From Lysinibacillus composti (GTDB lineage: Bacteria > Bacillota > Bacilli > Bacillales_A > Planococcaceae), in assembly GCF_016908465.1 (NCBI RefSeq), contig NZ_JAFBDY010000005.1, forward strand, positions 1-64,000: a stretch of 64,000 nt of DNA. The letters are read 5' to 3'. The position numbers and the translations under genes are program-made. Positions within the stretch are counted from its first letter, which is position 1. Every line of letters starts with the position of its first letter. The notes beneath the pieces are model-generated. The model was given only the letters and a program-made list of their open reading frames with translations. It was not told the origin of the DNA and searched no databases. Shown here in pieces: positions 27,705-36,789 of the stretch.

Positions 27705-27809
27705 CTCTCTTCAATTTTTTGTTTAACATTTACTCAAATGCTAAACTAATATATGCGGTAATGAAAAAATTTAGTCTAGAAAATCGGTAACTTCAGGAGG
27801 TTCGACTCG

Positions 27810-28850
27810 TTGAAAAAGTTAATATGGATGTTTATTTTAATTGTCGTAGTATTTATCTTAAGCTTTTACAAACTAGACTATTATATTATGAAACCAGGAA
27901 ACGCCTATGATGTTAGCCGATTTGTATCAGTTCAAAACGGAGATCAAAATGATGAAGGATCTTTCAGTTTAATGACTGTTTCAATGGCTACTGCAACTCC
28001 TATTACATATGCAATTGCCTACTTTAAAGAGTTTGAGGAAATTATGGAAATGAACCAAGTTCGTCAGGAGGAAGAAGACGAAAAAGAATATAGTGTACGT
28101 CAATTAACATTGATGAGTGATTCCCAATTTAATGCAATGTATGTTGCATTCAAGAAAGCAAAGTTACCATATACAGTAAATTACCATGGTATTACAGTGT
28201 TGAATATATTATCAGGTGGTGCTGCTGATGGAAAACTCGAGCCAGGGGATGAAATCGTTGAAGTTGATGGAAAAGTAATCAACAGAGCAGATGATTTAAC
28301 TAAAGTTCTTGGTTTAAAAAAGGAAAATGAGGAAGTTCACTTTGTCATTAGTCGTGAAGATCAATTAATCGATCAATCACTGTCAATGAAAACCATACCG
28401 GGTACTGATCGTGTTGGAATTGGCATTACTTATTCAGAAAAAAAGACAATTCAAACAGAACCACGTGTAAATGCGAATACAGAAGATATAGGTGGTCCTT
28501 CAGCTGGATTAATGCTTACATTAGAAATATTAAACCAAATAGTTGATAAGGACATTACAAAAGGATATACAATAGCAGGTACTGGTGAAATGAACGAGGA
28601 TGGTTCAATTGGACGGATTGGTGGAATTGAGAAAAAGGTTGTAGCCGCTAATGAAGATGGAATGGAAATTTTCTTTGCTCCAGATGACGAAATAACTGAA
28701 GAGATGCGTGTTCATAATCCTTCAATTCAGTCAAACTATGAAGCAGCAGTCAAAACTGCAAAAAAAATTGGTACAAAAATGAAAATCATACCGGTTAAGA
28801 CGATTGATGATGCCCTCGAATATATAGAGCAATTACCTGAGAAAGGTTAA
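27810..28850 (+). CDS. ylbL: PDZ and Lon-type serine protease YlbL (SepM-like)
   Basis: Membrane-anchored protease. The 346-aa protein has an N-terminal membrane helix (about 3-21), a PDZ domain (about 120-195, 'LNILSGGAADGKLEPGDEIV') and a C-terminal Lon-type proteolytic domain. The catalytic Ser is in 'GGPSAG' (Ser231) and the Lys in 'GGIEKKV' (Lys276), matching the 45-residue spacing I recall for B. subtilis YlbL. There YlbL degrades the SOS division inhibitor YneA with CtpA; streptococcal SepM processes a competence peptide. TTG at 27810 follows AGGAGG. Confidence 0.92.
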   Translation: MKKLIWMFILIVVVFILSFYKLDYYIMKPGNAYDVSRFVSVQNGDQNDEGSFSLMTVSMATATPITYAIAYFKEFEEIMEMNQVRQEEEDEKEYSVRQLTLMSDSQFNAMYVAFKKAKLPYTVNYHGITVLNILSGGAADGKLEPGDEIVEVDGKVINRADDLTKVLGLKKENEEVHFVISREDQLIDQSLSMKTIPGTDRVGIGITYSEKKTIQTEPRVNANTEDIGGPSAGLMLTLEILNQIVDKDITKGYTIAGTGEMNEDGSIGRIGGIEKKVVAANEDGMEIFFAPDDEITEEMRVHNPSIQSNYEAAVKTAKKIGTKMKIIPVKTIDDALEYIEQLPEKG

Positions 28851-28874
28851 TGAGGGGAATGTTCTGCATCAGCT

Positions 28875-29196
28875 TTTAGACTGGGATAAACCAAACACCA
28901 TTTTCTCAATGAGAAAATGGTGTTTTTTTGATATTGAACTTAACTTAATAAGTAGAAAATATTCTAATTATTGTATTGAGAGGTTTAATTGGGGGCTTGT
29001 GTGTTTGGATGTGGGTGCGCGAGTGCTGCAGTTGTCATTTTCGTTCCCTATACAAGTCGCAAAGTGTTGGAACTTTTTCATTGCGACTTGTCCTTAATTT
29101 AATGGGCGTTTCTCATTTTTTAATTTGTTGAGTGTCGAAAACTTATTATAAATATTGTAATTCTTCTTAGAAATTAAGCTTATGTCCTAGCCTTCA
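28875..29196. repeat. MITE-like element with inverted ends, diverged copy 2
   Basis: Reverse-orientation relative of 21663-22019. The left end (TTAGACTGGGATAAACC, then a hairpin of ACACCATTTTCTCA with its complement) matches the right end of copy 1. The centre retains a stem ACAAGTCGCAAAG...CATTGCGACTTGT (about 29052-29091), and the right end GCTTATGTCCTAGCC (29179-29193) matches the other end. It is about 320 bp and more degraded. This fills most of the 376-bp gap between ylbL and tmcAL; no gene is visible there. Confidence 0.6.
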
Positions 29197-29226
29197 AGTA
29201 AGAACATAAAATAAAATGGCATAAGA

Positions 29227-30435
29227 TTAAATACGAATAGGCGGAGTATTATAATCTCCCTCTATTTTTTTATTTGATGCAAGTTGTACACCTAAACTAT
29301 ACATATCTGATGCATGTATGTCTAATGCTAACATAGGGTCTTTTGTTGAGGCGACACGACTGATTAATGGTAACTCAAAATTCTTCTTATTTGCAGATAA
29401 ATAAGCTTGTCCGTTTGACGACATCCCTAGTAAACGAATATACGTGGGAGACGTAAATGCGTGTAATTGTTCTTTTGTAATGCCCGTATAAATATGTGTG
29501 AGCATACGTTGTAACCTAGTCCATGTATAGCGCTTTGATTTTATTAGAGACATAAATTGTGCAAATGAGTCACTATTTTTACCATGTTTCACCAATGCAA
29601 ATTCAATTCCTTCTGAAACATCTGCAAATCGCGTCAATTCTTCAGGAGTATTTCGAATAATAGAAAATTGTAATAATGGCCAAAATGTCTCCCATTGTAT
29701 AAAGCATTGATAATTTAGGATCCATGCCTCTAATTGTGCATATGAAGAAGCGGGCACATATTGTGAAATATGATGTAACGATTCACGGTCAAATAATTCT
29801 TTTCTAATGCCAGTTGCACTTGCAATGGTGAGTTGTGAATTAATGTCATCGTGGAACCCGGCTTGAATCCGTTTAATCGTTACAGGCATTATTTTATGTT
29901 TTAATCGATAAGCCGCTTCAATATAGTGAAACCCTAAAATATTGTTTGGCATTCCAAGGTCTATGTAATTTTGCGGTCTTTTTAGTTTAAGTTGTTCATA
30001 TGCTGCGTGAAGCGCTTGAGGATAACTTATGCCAGTTGACACAAAATACTTGATAAGGTTGTTATATTCATCACGATAATCATTGAGTAAAGATTGAGTA
30101 TTTAAAAATGGCTCAATGTTTCCTTGCTCACTACCAAAAGCGAAACTTTCACAATGAACAGCTGCAAGAAGCTCAATTGCTCCTTTTGCAAAGTGGGTTG
30201 CTTGACCTGTACTAAAAATATATGGTAGTTCAATAACAAGATCGACCCCATTTTGAAGTGCCATTTTTGCTCGATGCCATTTATCAATTAAAGCAGGTTC
30301 ACCTCTTTGTAAAAAATGTCCACTCATAACAGCAATGACAACATCTGCATTTGTGACTTTTTTGGCTTGTTCTATATGATGGTAATGACCATTGTGAAAT
30401 GGATTATATTCAACAACAACCCCAACAGCTTTCAT
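29227..30435 (-). CDS. tmcAL: tRNA(Met) cytidine acetate ligase TmcAL
   Basis: Makes N4-acetylcytidine at the wobble position of elongator tRNA-Met using acetate and ATP. The 402-aa protein has the nucleotidyltransferase motif 'GVVVEYNPFHNGHYHH' near the N-terminus, 'AVMSGHFLQRGEPALIDKW' and 'GVDLVIELP', hallmarks of the YlbM/TmcAL family. ATG at 30435 follows AGGAG at eight bases; an ATG three codons upstream is less well placed. It is divergent from ylbN, as in related genomes. Confidence 0.92.
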   Translation of the reverse strand: MKAVGVVVEYNPFHNGHYHHIEQAKKVTNADVVIAVMSGHFLQRGEPALIDKWHRAKMALQNGVDLVIELPYIFSTGQATHFAKGAIELLAAVHCESFAFGSEQGNIEPFLNTQSLLNDYRDEYNNLIKYFVSTGISYPQALHAAYEQLKLKRPQNYIDLGMPNNILGFHYIEAAYRLKHKIMPVTIKRIQAGFHDDINSQLTIASATGIRKELFDRESLHHISQYVPASSYAQLEAWILNYQCFIQWETFWPLLQFSIIRNTPEELTRFADVSEGIEFALVKHGKNSDSFAQFMSLIKSKRYTWTRLQRMLTHIYTGITKEQLHAFTSPTYIRLLGMSSNGQAYLSANKKNFELPLISRVASTKDPMLALDIHASDMYSLGVQLASNKKIEGDYNTPPIRI

Positions 30436-30675
30436 TTTGTACACTCCTAATGGTATCAGTCATGTTGATCACTTTCTAAAGAACAAAAGCAATCTTTTTG
30501 GTTTATAATTGGTAAATAAAAAGTAAGTGGGCATGAATTAACAAATTAATGTCCAAACTAGGGTCTAACCATATTTATGGATGGATCCAATTACTAATTT
30601 ATCATGTAAATCAATATATTTCATTTTTTCTTCATTGAAAAAACGATTCAATTGCGGTGGTGACAAGAAAATATC

Positions 30676-30704
30676 TTGACATCTAAAATTACACATTATA
30701 TAAT
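30676..30704 (+). promoter_or_regulatory. Consensus sigma-A promoter for ylbN-rpmF
   Basis: TTGACA (30676-30681), a 17-bp spacer and TATAAT (30699-30704) match the sigma-A consensus exactly, 29 bp before ylbN. The rest of 30436-30675 shows nothing I can name. Confidence 0.9.
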
Positions 30705-30733
30705 CAACATTGTTGTCTCGAGGTGATTAATGA

Positions 30734-31267
30734 ATGAAATGGTCAATTCATCAATTATCGAAGTATCGCCAAAATGGGATGCCGATAGATGCAGAAGTAC
30801 AATTGGATGAAGTGAAGGAACGAAATAACGATATCCGTCATATTTCACCTGTTCATGTTAAAGGACTATGTACATTCGGTGCATCACAAATGACTTGTCA
30901 ATTTACGATGACCGCGACATTAACGCTTCCTTGTGCCCGCACATGGGAAGATGTTGAATACCCTATTGAAGTGGATGCAGTTGAATTATTCAGCTGGATT
31001 GATCCAGAACTTCGTGGGGATGACGATGACGATATCCATTATATTGATGGAGATGTCATCGACTTAAAACCGGTTTTAGAGGAGCTAGTACTCCTTGAGG
31101 TACCAATGCAAGTCTTCAAAGAAGATTCTGAGGGACAAGTAAAAGGTGGCAAAAACTGGAGTTATTCAACTGACGAAGATGAAGCGCGTCAGCAGCAAAC
31201 TGACGAACCAAAAGTAGATCCAAGACTGGCTGATTTAGCTAAGTTTTTTGATCAAACAGATGAATAG
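30734..31267 (+). CDS. ylbN: YceD family protein (DUF177, YlbN)
   Basis: A 177-aa acidic protein with two conserved cysteines in 'LCTFGASQMTCQF' and 'LTLPCARTWEDV', the YceD pattern, and an acidic 'LRGDDDDDIHYIDGDVIDL'. YceD/DUF177 proteins are regularly cotranscribed with rpmF and, in other organisms, linked to 23S rRNA processing or ribosome assembly. rpmF follows 24 bp downstream under the same strong promoter. Confidence 0.88.
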   Translation: MKWSIHQLSKYRQNGMPIDAEVQLDEVKERNNDIRHISPVHVKGLCTFGASQMTCQFTMTATLTLPCARTWEDVEYPIEVDAVELFSWIDPELRGDDDDDIHYIDGDVIDLKPVLEELVLLEVPMQVFKEDSEGQVKGGKNWSYSTDEDEARQQQTDEPKVDPRLADLAKFFDQTDE

Positions 31268-31291
31268 ATAATCTGTAAGGAGGTGCCAATA

Positions 31292-31465
31292 ATGGCTGTA
31301 CCATTTAGAAGAACTTCTAAAACTGCAAAAAGAAAGCGTCGTACGCATTTCAAATTATCTGTACCTGGTATGGTAGCTTGCCCGAACTGTGGTGAAGCAA
31401 CTTTATCTCACCACGTGTGCAAAGCTTGCGGACACTACAAAGGTAAAGAAGTAGTAGGTAAATAA
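31292..31465 (+). CDS. rpmF: 50S ribosomal protein L32
   Basis: A 57-aa basic ribosomal protein. '[20 protein letters not shown]' is the typical N-terminus, and two CxxC pairs, 'CPNCGE' and 'CKACG', form the zinc ribbon of the zinc-binding L32 type. ATG at 31292 follows AAGGAGGTG; the upstream in-frame start at 31283 precedes proper spacing. Terminator downstream. Confidence 0.95.
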   Translation: MAVPFRRTSKTAKRKRRTHFKLSVPGMVACPNCGEATLSHHVCKACGHYKGKEVVGK

Positions 31466-31485
31466 TTCAGTATTTACTTACTTAT

Positions 31486-31529
31486 AGAGACTCTTAGAGA
31501 GGCCATGGCTCTCTAAGAGTCTCTTTTTA
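31486..31529 (+). terminator. Terminator after rpmF
   Basis: AGAGACTCTTAGAGAG (31486-31501) pairs with its complement at 31509-31524, followed by TTTTTA. Confidence 0.9.
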
Positions 31530-31684
31530 TTTTTTAGAGAAATTGATTTGTAAAGTGTGAATATTTAAATGATTCTCTATATAGATTTCTATTCTTAACT
31601 TGTCAAAATAAAATAGGTCATTTAATATGGGAAATATATCTAACTATATTGTTGAAATCGAAATTAAAGGGGATGGATGGAGAC

Positions 31685-32440
31685 GTGGCATATAAAATCG
31701 AAAAAGTTGATGGAGTTGTTATCTTTACAATTGAACGTTTAGAAAAGAGAAATGCAATCAATTTTGAAGTAATAGATGGATTCAATGAAGTAGTCGCATA
31801 TGTGAAAGAACAACCGGAAGTCCGTTTTTTAGTGATTACAGGCGCGGGGGACAAAGCATTCTGTTCAGGTGGGGATCTGTCAGAATTTCATAACTTAAAA
31901 ACAGAACAAGAAGCGTTTGGTATGCTAAGTAAAATGGGTAAGGCTCTTTATGAATTAGCGACATTAAAAGTTCCAACTATTGCCCTAATCAATGGTGCAG
32001 CGGTGGGGGGAGGCTGTGAAATTGCGACGGCTTGTGATTTCCGCTTAGTTGCAAGTCATGCAAAATGCGGGTTCATCCAAGGTACACTCTCTATAACTAC
32101 AGGATGGGGAGGCGGAACTTATTTATTTGAACGTGGTATTCGTCATGACCATGCGCTTAAAATGCTAGTGGACGCACGTACTTATGATGCACAGCTACTC
32201 TATGACATTGGTTGGGCAACAAGAGTATTTGAGGGGTCAAAAGAGCAAGCATTAGAAGAGTTTATTGAAAGTATGCGTAAAATCCATCCTTCAGTACATC
32301 ATGCTTACAAAGAAATTGAGTTGAGAAAATGGAATGAAAGCAATGTATATCAACGTGTAATGGATGAAATACATGAATGTGCAAAACTGTGGGAAAGTGA
32401 TGCGCATAATGAAGCAGTAAACAGTTTCTTAACAAAATAA
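31685..32440 (+). CDS. Enoyl-CoA hydratase/isomerase family protein
   Basis: A 251-aa crotonase-fold protein; exact substrate not determinable. Oxyanion-hole segments are 'AFCSGGDLSEFHNL' and 'INGAAVGGGCEIATACDFR'; the position after the second carries 'QGTLSITTGWGGGTYLFERG'. I chose GTG at 31685 because the family alignment starts there and AAAGGGG lies upstream; ATG at 31673 is possible but abuts that site. It sits between rpmF and rsfA, not with a complete beta-oxidation set, though biotin-dependent carboxylase genes lie 800 bp downstream. Confidence 0.85.
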   Translation: MAYKIEKVDGVVIFTIERLEKRNAINFEVIDGFNEVVAYVKEQPEVRFLVITGAGDKAFCSGGDLSEFHNLKTEQEAFGMLSKMGKALYELATLKVPTIALINGAAVGGGCEIATACDFRLVASHAKCGFIQGTLSITTGWGGGTYLFERGIRHDHALKMLVDARTYDAQLLYDIGWATRVFEGSKEQALEEFIESMRKIHPSVHHAYKEIELRKWNESNVYQRVMDEIHECAKLWESDAHNEAVNSFLTK

Positions 32441-32658
32441 GTGAGAATCGATTTTTGTGGTTTTTCCTTTTTATAGCTACGGCGAGTACACCTTCAGATT
32501 GATCAGAAAGTGCTTTTGTATATAAGTGTATTATGAGTTATTCCTCTTACACTTTAGGCAAACAGAAAGAGTTATGGCGTCGTGGGTGTGAACGAGCGGT
32601 CTACGCACTCTTAATAGAACGTTAAATAAAGATATATAGTATGAATAATTTATCAATG

Positions 32659-32702
32659 AAAGTGAGCATCTCAAAAAATGTTGAGTTGTTCACTTTTTCT
32701 AT
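32659..32702 (+). terminator. Terminator upstream of rsfA
   Basis: AAAGTGAGCATCTCAA pairs with TTGAGTTGTTCACTTT with two mismatches, followed by TTCT. It is about 220 bp after the enoyl-CoA hydratase gene; the stretch 32441-32658 has no convincing gene. Confidence 0.6.
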
Positions 32703-32763
32703 ATTCTTCTATTCTATTTAATCTCGTTTTGCATATAGTAGTAAAAAATGTGAGGTGATAGAT

Positions 32764-33147
32764 ATGGAAGGGAAACGACGTAAAGACCAATGGACGGCTG
32801 ATGATGACGATAAATTAGCTGAAATCGTCATTCAAGCAGTTCAAAATGGGAAAACACAACTAGAAGCTTTTGCAGAAGCTGCACAAATTCTAAATCGAAC
32901 AAAACAAGCCTGTGGTTTTCGTTGGAACAAGACGTTAAGACAACAATATGGCCAAATGTTAAACAGTGTTAGAAAACGACCGAAACAATTAATGCGCAGT
33001 CATTTAAAATTAGCACTTAATAGTTTTGATGAATTAACTGAAGCTTACAATGATCTGGAAGTGAGATATAGAGAATTACAAACAGAGCATGACAAAATCG
33101 TGAAATGGCTACAGCAAGGTGCAAATTTTATTGAGCATCAAAAATAA
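32764..33147 (+). CDS. rsfA: RsfA family prespore transcription regulator
   Basis: A 127-aa DNA-binding protein. The N-terminal half is a Myb/SANT-like domain ('RRKDQWTADDDDKLAEIV', 'ACGFRWNKTLRQQYG') and the C-terminal part (about 80-120) is a predicted coiled coil. In B. subtilis RsfA (YlbO) modulates part of the sigma-F regulon in the prespore; it also follows ylbN-rpmF there. ATG at 32764 is set by GAGGTGAT. I found no convincing sigma-F or sigma-G promoter immediately upstream. Confidence 0.85.
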   Translation: MEGKRRKDQWTADDDDKLAEIVIQAVQNGKTQLEAFAEAAQILNRTKQACGFRWNKTLRQQYGQMLNSVRKRPKQLMRSHLKLALNSFDELTEAYNDLEVRYRELQTEHDKIVKWLQQGANFIEHQK

Positions 33148-33246
33148 GCTACTATAAGTGGAACTTTAAGGTAATTATTAATTAGAGAATAGAAAGCTGA
33201 TGTAATTTGATTGACATTGTTTCTAAATCGAGGAGAGGGGTCATTT

Positions 33247-33459
33247 ATGTTTGAAATAAAAGCACAAATGGCGGGTACAATTTTTGAGGTGTGTGTTAAA
33301 GAAGGGGATGCAGTGTCAAGTGGTCAAACTGTTCTTATTTTAGAGTCGATGAAGATGGAAATTCCAATTGAGGCAGAAGCAGATGGTACAGTTGCAAAAA
33401 TTAATGTTGCAGAAGGTGATTTTGTAGACGAAGAAGATGTACTAGTTGTTCTTGCATAA
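33247..33459 (+). CDS. Biotin carboxyl carrier domain protein
   Basis: A 70-aa stand-alone biotinyl domain. 'ESMKMEIP' contains the biotin-accepting Lys36, and glycine turns 'GDAVSSGQ' and 'EGDFVDEEDV' are in the usual places. ATG at 33247 follows GAGAGGGG. It is 23 bp upstream of a carboxyltransferase gene; together they supply two of the three functions of an acyl-CoA carboxylase (compare YngHB and YngE in B. subtilis). No biotin carboxylase gene is nearby. Confidence 0.9.
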   Translation: MFEIKAQMAGTIFEVCVKEGDAVSSGQTVLILESMKMEIPIEAEADGTVAKINVAEGDFVDEEDVLVVLA

Positions 33460-33482
33460 ATCTAGCCATTAAAAGGAGAGAA

Positions 33483-35027
33483 ATGTGTTTGGCAACGAAA
33501 TCCTATAATGATGAATTGAACAATCGAATAGATAAAATTATATCGGGTGGTCATCAAAAGTACCACGATAAATTAATACAATCCAATAAATTATTTGTTC
33601 GTGACCGCCTTTCTTTACTATTCGATGATGGCACTTATGAAGAAGACGGAAAGTTTGCCAATTGCGAAGCTGAAGACTTACCAGCAGATGGTGTTGTTAC
33701 AGCCATAGGGAAAATTGGTGGACAGAACGTTTGTGTCATGGCAAATGATTCAACTGTTAAGGCTGGATCATGGGGATATCGAACGGTAGAAAAAATTATT
33801 CGTATTCAAGAGACAGCACAAAAGTTGCAAGTTCCTTTATTGTACTTAGTCGATTCAGCAGGTGCACGCATTACAGATCAGCTAGAAATGTTTCCGGGGA
33901 GACGTGGTGCAGGGCGAATATTCCATAATCAAGTTAACCTAAGCGGTAGTGTTCCACAAATTTGTATTTTATTTGGACCTTCTGCTGCGGGTGGGGCCTA
34001 TATTCCGGCCTTTTGTGACGTGGTGATTATGGTTGAAGGGAATGCATCGATGTATTTAGGGTCGCCGAGAATGGCTGAGAAAGTAATTGGCGAGAAAGTG
34101 TCCTTAGAAGAAATGGGCGGCGCAAAAATGCACTGTACAATAAGTGGATGTGGAGACATATTAGCCACATCTGAACAACAAGCAATTAAATATGCAAAAA
34201 CGTATTTAAGTTATTTTGGTGCTAATTATAAAGAGAAACCAAAATTGTTAGAAAGAAAACCGCCAATCCAAGGGCGTTCAATAGTAGAAATTATTCCTGA
34301 AAATCAAAATACCCCCTTCGATATGTATGAACTCATTGACCAACTAATTGATGAAAATAGCTTTTTTGAAATTAAAAAATTATTCGCACCAGAACTGATT
34401 ACAGGTTTAGCGCGCATTGATGGTCAGGTCATAGGAATCATTGCAAATCAGCCGAAAGTTAAAGGTGGTGTATTATTTGTAGATTCTGCAGATAAGGCGG
34501 CGAAGTTTATCCAATTATGTGATGCCTACTCGATTCCACTTTTATTCCTTGCTGACGTTCCAGGATTTATGATTGGTACAAAGGTGGAAAGAGCCGGAAT
34601 TATTCGACATGGTGCCAAATTTATTTCTGCAATGAGTAGTGCCACTGTACCAAAAATATCAGTAATAGTACGGAAAGCTTATGGTGCAGGCCTTTATGCG
34701 ATGTGTGGACCTGCATTTGAGCCAGATGTTTGTATTGCCCTACCTACTGCTCAAATCGCGGTAATGGGGCCAGAAGCGGCTGTAAATGCCGTTTATTCAA
34801 ATAAGATTGAACAAATCGAAAATCCAAAAGAACGAATCAAATTTGTTAAAGAAAAAATTGAAGAATATAAAAAAGAAATTGATTTATATAAACTTGCTTC
34901 TGAGCAAGTCATTGATGAAATTGTTGCCCCAACTAATTTACGTGATACACTCTCAAAACGTTTCTGTTATTATGCGAGTAAAGAAATTTCATTACCTTCT
35001 CGAAAACACCCTGTATTTCCAGTATAA
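33483..35027 (+). CDS. Acyl-CoA carboxylase, carboxyltransferase (beta) subunit
   Basis: Transfers CO2 from biotin to an acyl-CoA (propionyl-, methylcrotonyl- or similar; specificity not readable). The 514-aa chain has both crotonase-like halves of the family, with 'GPSAAGGAYIPAFCD' in the N-half and 'LADVPGFMIGTKVERAG' and 'RKAYGAGLYAMCGPAF' in the C-half. Closest in kind to YngE/PccB. ATG at 33483 and TTG at 33489 both lie behind AAGGAG; either is possible. Terminator downstream. Confidence 0.92.
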   Translation: MCLATKSYNDELNNRIDKIISGGHQKYHDKLIQSNKLFVRDRLSLLFDDGTYEEDGKFANCEAEDLPADGVVTAIGKIGGQNVCVMANDSTVKAGSWGYRTVEKIIRIQETAQKLQVPLLYLVDSAGARITDQLEMFPGRRGAGRIFHNQVNLSGSVPQICILFGPSAAGGAYIPAFCDVVIMVEGNASMYLGSPRMAEKVIGEKVSLEEMGGAKMHCTISGCGDILATSEQQAIKYAKTYLSYFGANYKEKPKLLERKPPIQGRSIVEIIPENQNTPFDMYELIDQLIDENSFFEIKKLFAPELITGLARIDGQVIGIIANQPKVKGGVLFVDSADKAAKFIQLCDAYSIPLLFLADVPGFMIGTKVERAGIIRHGAKFISAMSSATVPKISVIVRKAYGAGLYAMCGPAFEPDVCIALPTAQIAVMGPEAAVNAVYSNKIEQIENPKERIKFVKEKIEEYKKEIDLYKLASEQVIDEIVAPTNLRDTLSKRFCYYASKEISLPSRKHPVFPV

Positions 35028-35043
35028 TAATATAAGCGTAAAC

Positions 35044-35074
35044 AAGGTCTACCCGGTCAAAGGTAGGCCTTTTA
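35044..35074 (+). terminator. Terminator after the carboxyltransferase gene
   Basis: AAGGTCTACC (35044-35053) pairs with GGTAGGCCTT (35062-35071) with one mismatch, followed by TT. Confidence 0.7.
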
Positions 35075-35109
35075 ATATATAATTTTTAAGTAAGTGAGGT
35101 TACATGAGT

Positions 35110-36009
35110 ATGAACGTAGTTGTAGTTGGTGCAGGGGCAATTGGAATGCTAGTCGCAAGTTTTATAGCAGAATCAAGTTACAAGGTAACCGTTATTTCAA
35201 AGCGTGAAGAGCAAGCCAACCTATTAAAGGCAAATGGTATAGTTCGAAAAAATTTAAATCAAACAATTCGGATTAATGAGGTAGAAGTAATGACTGAACT
35301 GTCGAATATTTCAAAGGATTCGGTTATAATCGTTGCGGTGAAATATGCTCAATTGAAAGATTTGTATGCTTCTATTTCAACATTACCAGATGTGCCATTA
35401 TTGTTTATACAAAATGGATTAGCTCATTACGAGGAAGCCTTAACTCTACCACAAAAAACTATTTTCTTTTGTTCGTGTCAATTTGGTGCTCAAAAGCTTA
35501 ATGATTATACAGTCGCTCATCGCGGTAAAGGATCGATGAAGTTAGCATTCGAAAGAGGAAATCATGAAGCTTTTGATTTCCTACAACAATTACAATTGGA
35601 CCTTTTGCCAATTCAAATTGAAGAAAATGCGGAGTATATGCTATTTCACAAGGCATTACTAAATTGTTTCATCAACCCATTAACTGCCATCCTAAAAGTA
35701 AAAAATGGCCAATTACTCGAGTCTTCTCATACTTTCAATATAGTAGAGTCGATGTATAATGAAATAATATTGGCATTTCCTGAAGTGAAAGGAACTTTAT
35801 CATTGGAAGATGTTCTAGACTTATGTCGAAAAACGTCTACAAATACTTCTTCCATGTTGACAGATTTTTTACAACATCGTCCTACAGAAATGGATACAAT
35901 AGTAGGGGCGGTGATTGAAAGAGCATCTCGTAGGGGAAGTAATCTACCAACTTTAAGTACTTTATATCATCTATTAAAAGTATTAGAGAAAAGCGGTGAG
36001 AAGATGTGA
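35110..36009 (+). CDS. panE: 2-dehydropantoate 2-reductase
   Basis: NADPH-dependent ketopantoate reductase in pantothenate/CoA synthesis. The 299-aa protein starts with a dinucleotide-binding motif 'MNVVVVGAGAIGMLVAS' and has 'HKALLNCFINPLTAIL', with the family's catalytic Lys and Asn. ATG at 35110 is nine bases after GAGGT; ATG at 35104 is also in frame. The last bases overlap the DUF3397 start. Matches ylbQ/panE synteny upstream of bshC. Confidence 0.88.
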   Translation: MNVVVVGAGAIGMLVASFIAESSYKVTVISKREEQANLLKANGIVRKNLNQTIRINEVEVMTELSNISKDSVIIVAVKYAQLKDLYASISTLPDVPLLFIQNGLAHYEEALTLPQKTIFFCSCQFGAQKLNDYTVAHRGKGSMKLAFERGNHEAFDFLQQLQLDLLPIQIEENAEYMLFHKALLNCFINPLTAILKVKNGQLLESSHTFNIVESMYNEIILAFPEVKGTLSLEDVLDLCRKTSTNTSSMLTDFLQHRPTEMDTIVGAVIERASRRGSNLPTLSTLYHLLKVLEKSGEKM

Positions 36010-36401
36010 AAATAGTCATTCAAACGGTGATAAGTGTAATTATACTGTTTCCAATCCTTCTTTTTTTCTTAACATATATTATTTATCGTAAACGAAAGAA
36101 AAACCATACAAAAGCGTTTGGATTGGCAGCAGACCTTACAACGTTTATTCTATTCTTTTCTGTAACACTTTCCGTTTCTAGTTTATGGGGAGTGAATTAT
36201 AGTCTGTTCATTTTTATGATAGCGCTTTTGATTGCAATTATTATTACTTACATAGATTGGCGTTCGAAAAAGGAAATTGAATTACTTGCTTTATTTAAAA
36301 GGATTTGGAGAACTTATTTTATTATATTAACTGTTGCTTATTTGTTCGTTTGGATTGTAGGACTATCACTAAATATTATTGAATATGTTGAGCTTGTATA
36401 A
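36006..36401 (+). CDS. DUF3397 membrane protein
   Basis: A 131-aa protein with four hydrophobic segments and a short basic loop 'YRKRKKNHTKAFG'. It looks like the DUF3397 family found between panE and bshC in Bacillales; function unknown. GTG at 36006 overlaps the panE stop (ATGTGA) and follows GGTGAG, suggesting translational coupling with panE. Confidence 0.7.
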   Translation: MKIVIQTVISVIILFPILLFFLTYIIYRKRKKNHTKAFGLAADLTTFILFFSVTLSVSSLWGVNYSLFIFMIALLIAIIITYIDWRSKKEIELLALFKRIWRTYFIILTVAYLFVWIVGLSLNIIEYVELV

Positions 36402-36464
36402 GCATTTTCTTTTGAAGTGCACCCTTTAGCGTATACAATATAATGAGTAGGTAGATTAATTTCA

Positions 36465-36640
36465 CTTCATTTAGTCTGGGCCCAAAATCCCCGATTAAGT
36501 TAAAATTAACTTGGACTAAGAGCGCCACATATTGCTGTTAACACCACGTTTGACATATCACAGCCATATGAACAAACGCGCGCGGCCTAAGTCTATGGCG
36601 AGTCAGCGGTTTCGTGAGGATTATTAGTGGTAGTTAGCTT
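36465..36640. repeat. Possible relic of the MITE-like element, copy 3
   Basis: TTTAGTCTGGGCCCAAAA (about 36470-36487) resembles the TTAGACTGGGATAAA end of copy 2, and GCGCGGCCTAAGT...CAGCGGTTTCG (about 36580-36615) resembles a central block of copy 1 read in reverse. The far end is not found. This occupies part of the 388-bp gap before bshC. Confidence 0.3.
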
Positions 36641-36703
36641 AAAATTGCCGATCGTCGTAAAAATGGATTTTGTATGCACAAGCGCAATTCGGAATCCAAA
36701 AGT

Positions 36704-36723
36704 AATTATGCCTAGGCATAATT
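36704..36723. promoter_or_regulatory. Perfect 20-bp palindrome upstream of bshC
   Basis: AATTATGCCTAGGCATAATT is a perfect palindrome without a loop, 67 bp before bshC. This form suits a dimeric regulator rather than a terminator. I do not recognise the operator, and no clear promoter elements can be assigned around it. Confidence 0.5.
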
Positions 36724-36789
36724 GTTATATATGTATTATTAATATAGTTGTTAGTTTCGATAGAGTTAGTAGTAGAGGAGATTATTTTA

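Noticed and set aside
28909-29097. 62-aa open frame in the ylbL-tmcAL gap
   Set aside because: It lies entirely inside the diverged MITE-like copy 2 and has no ribosome-binding site.
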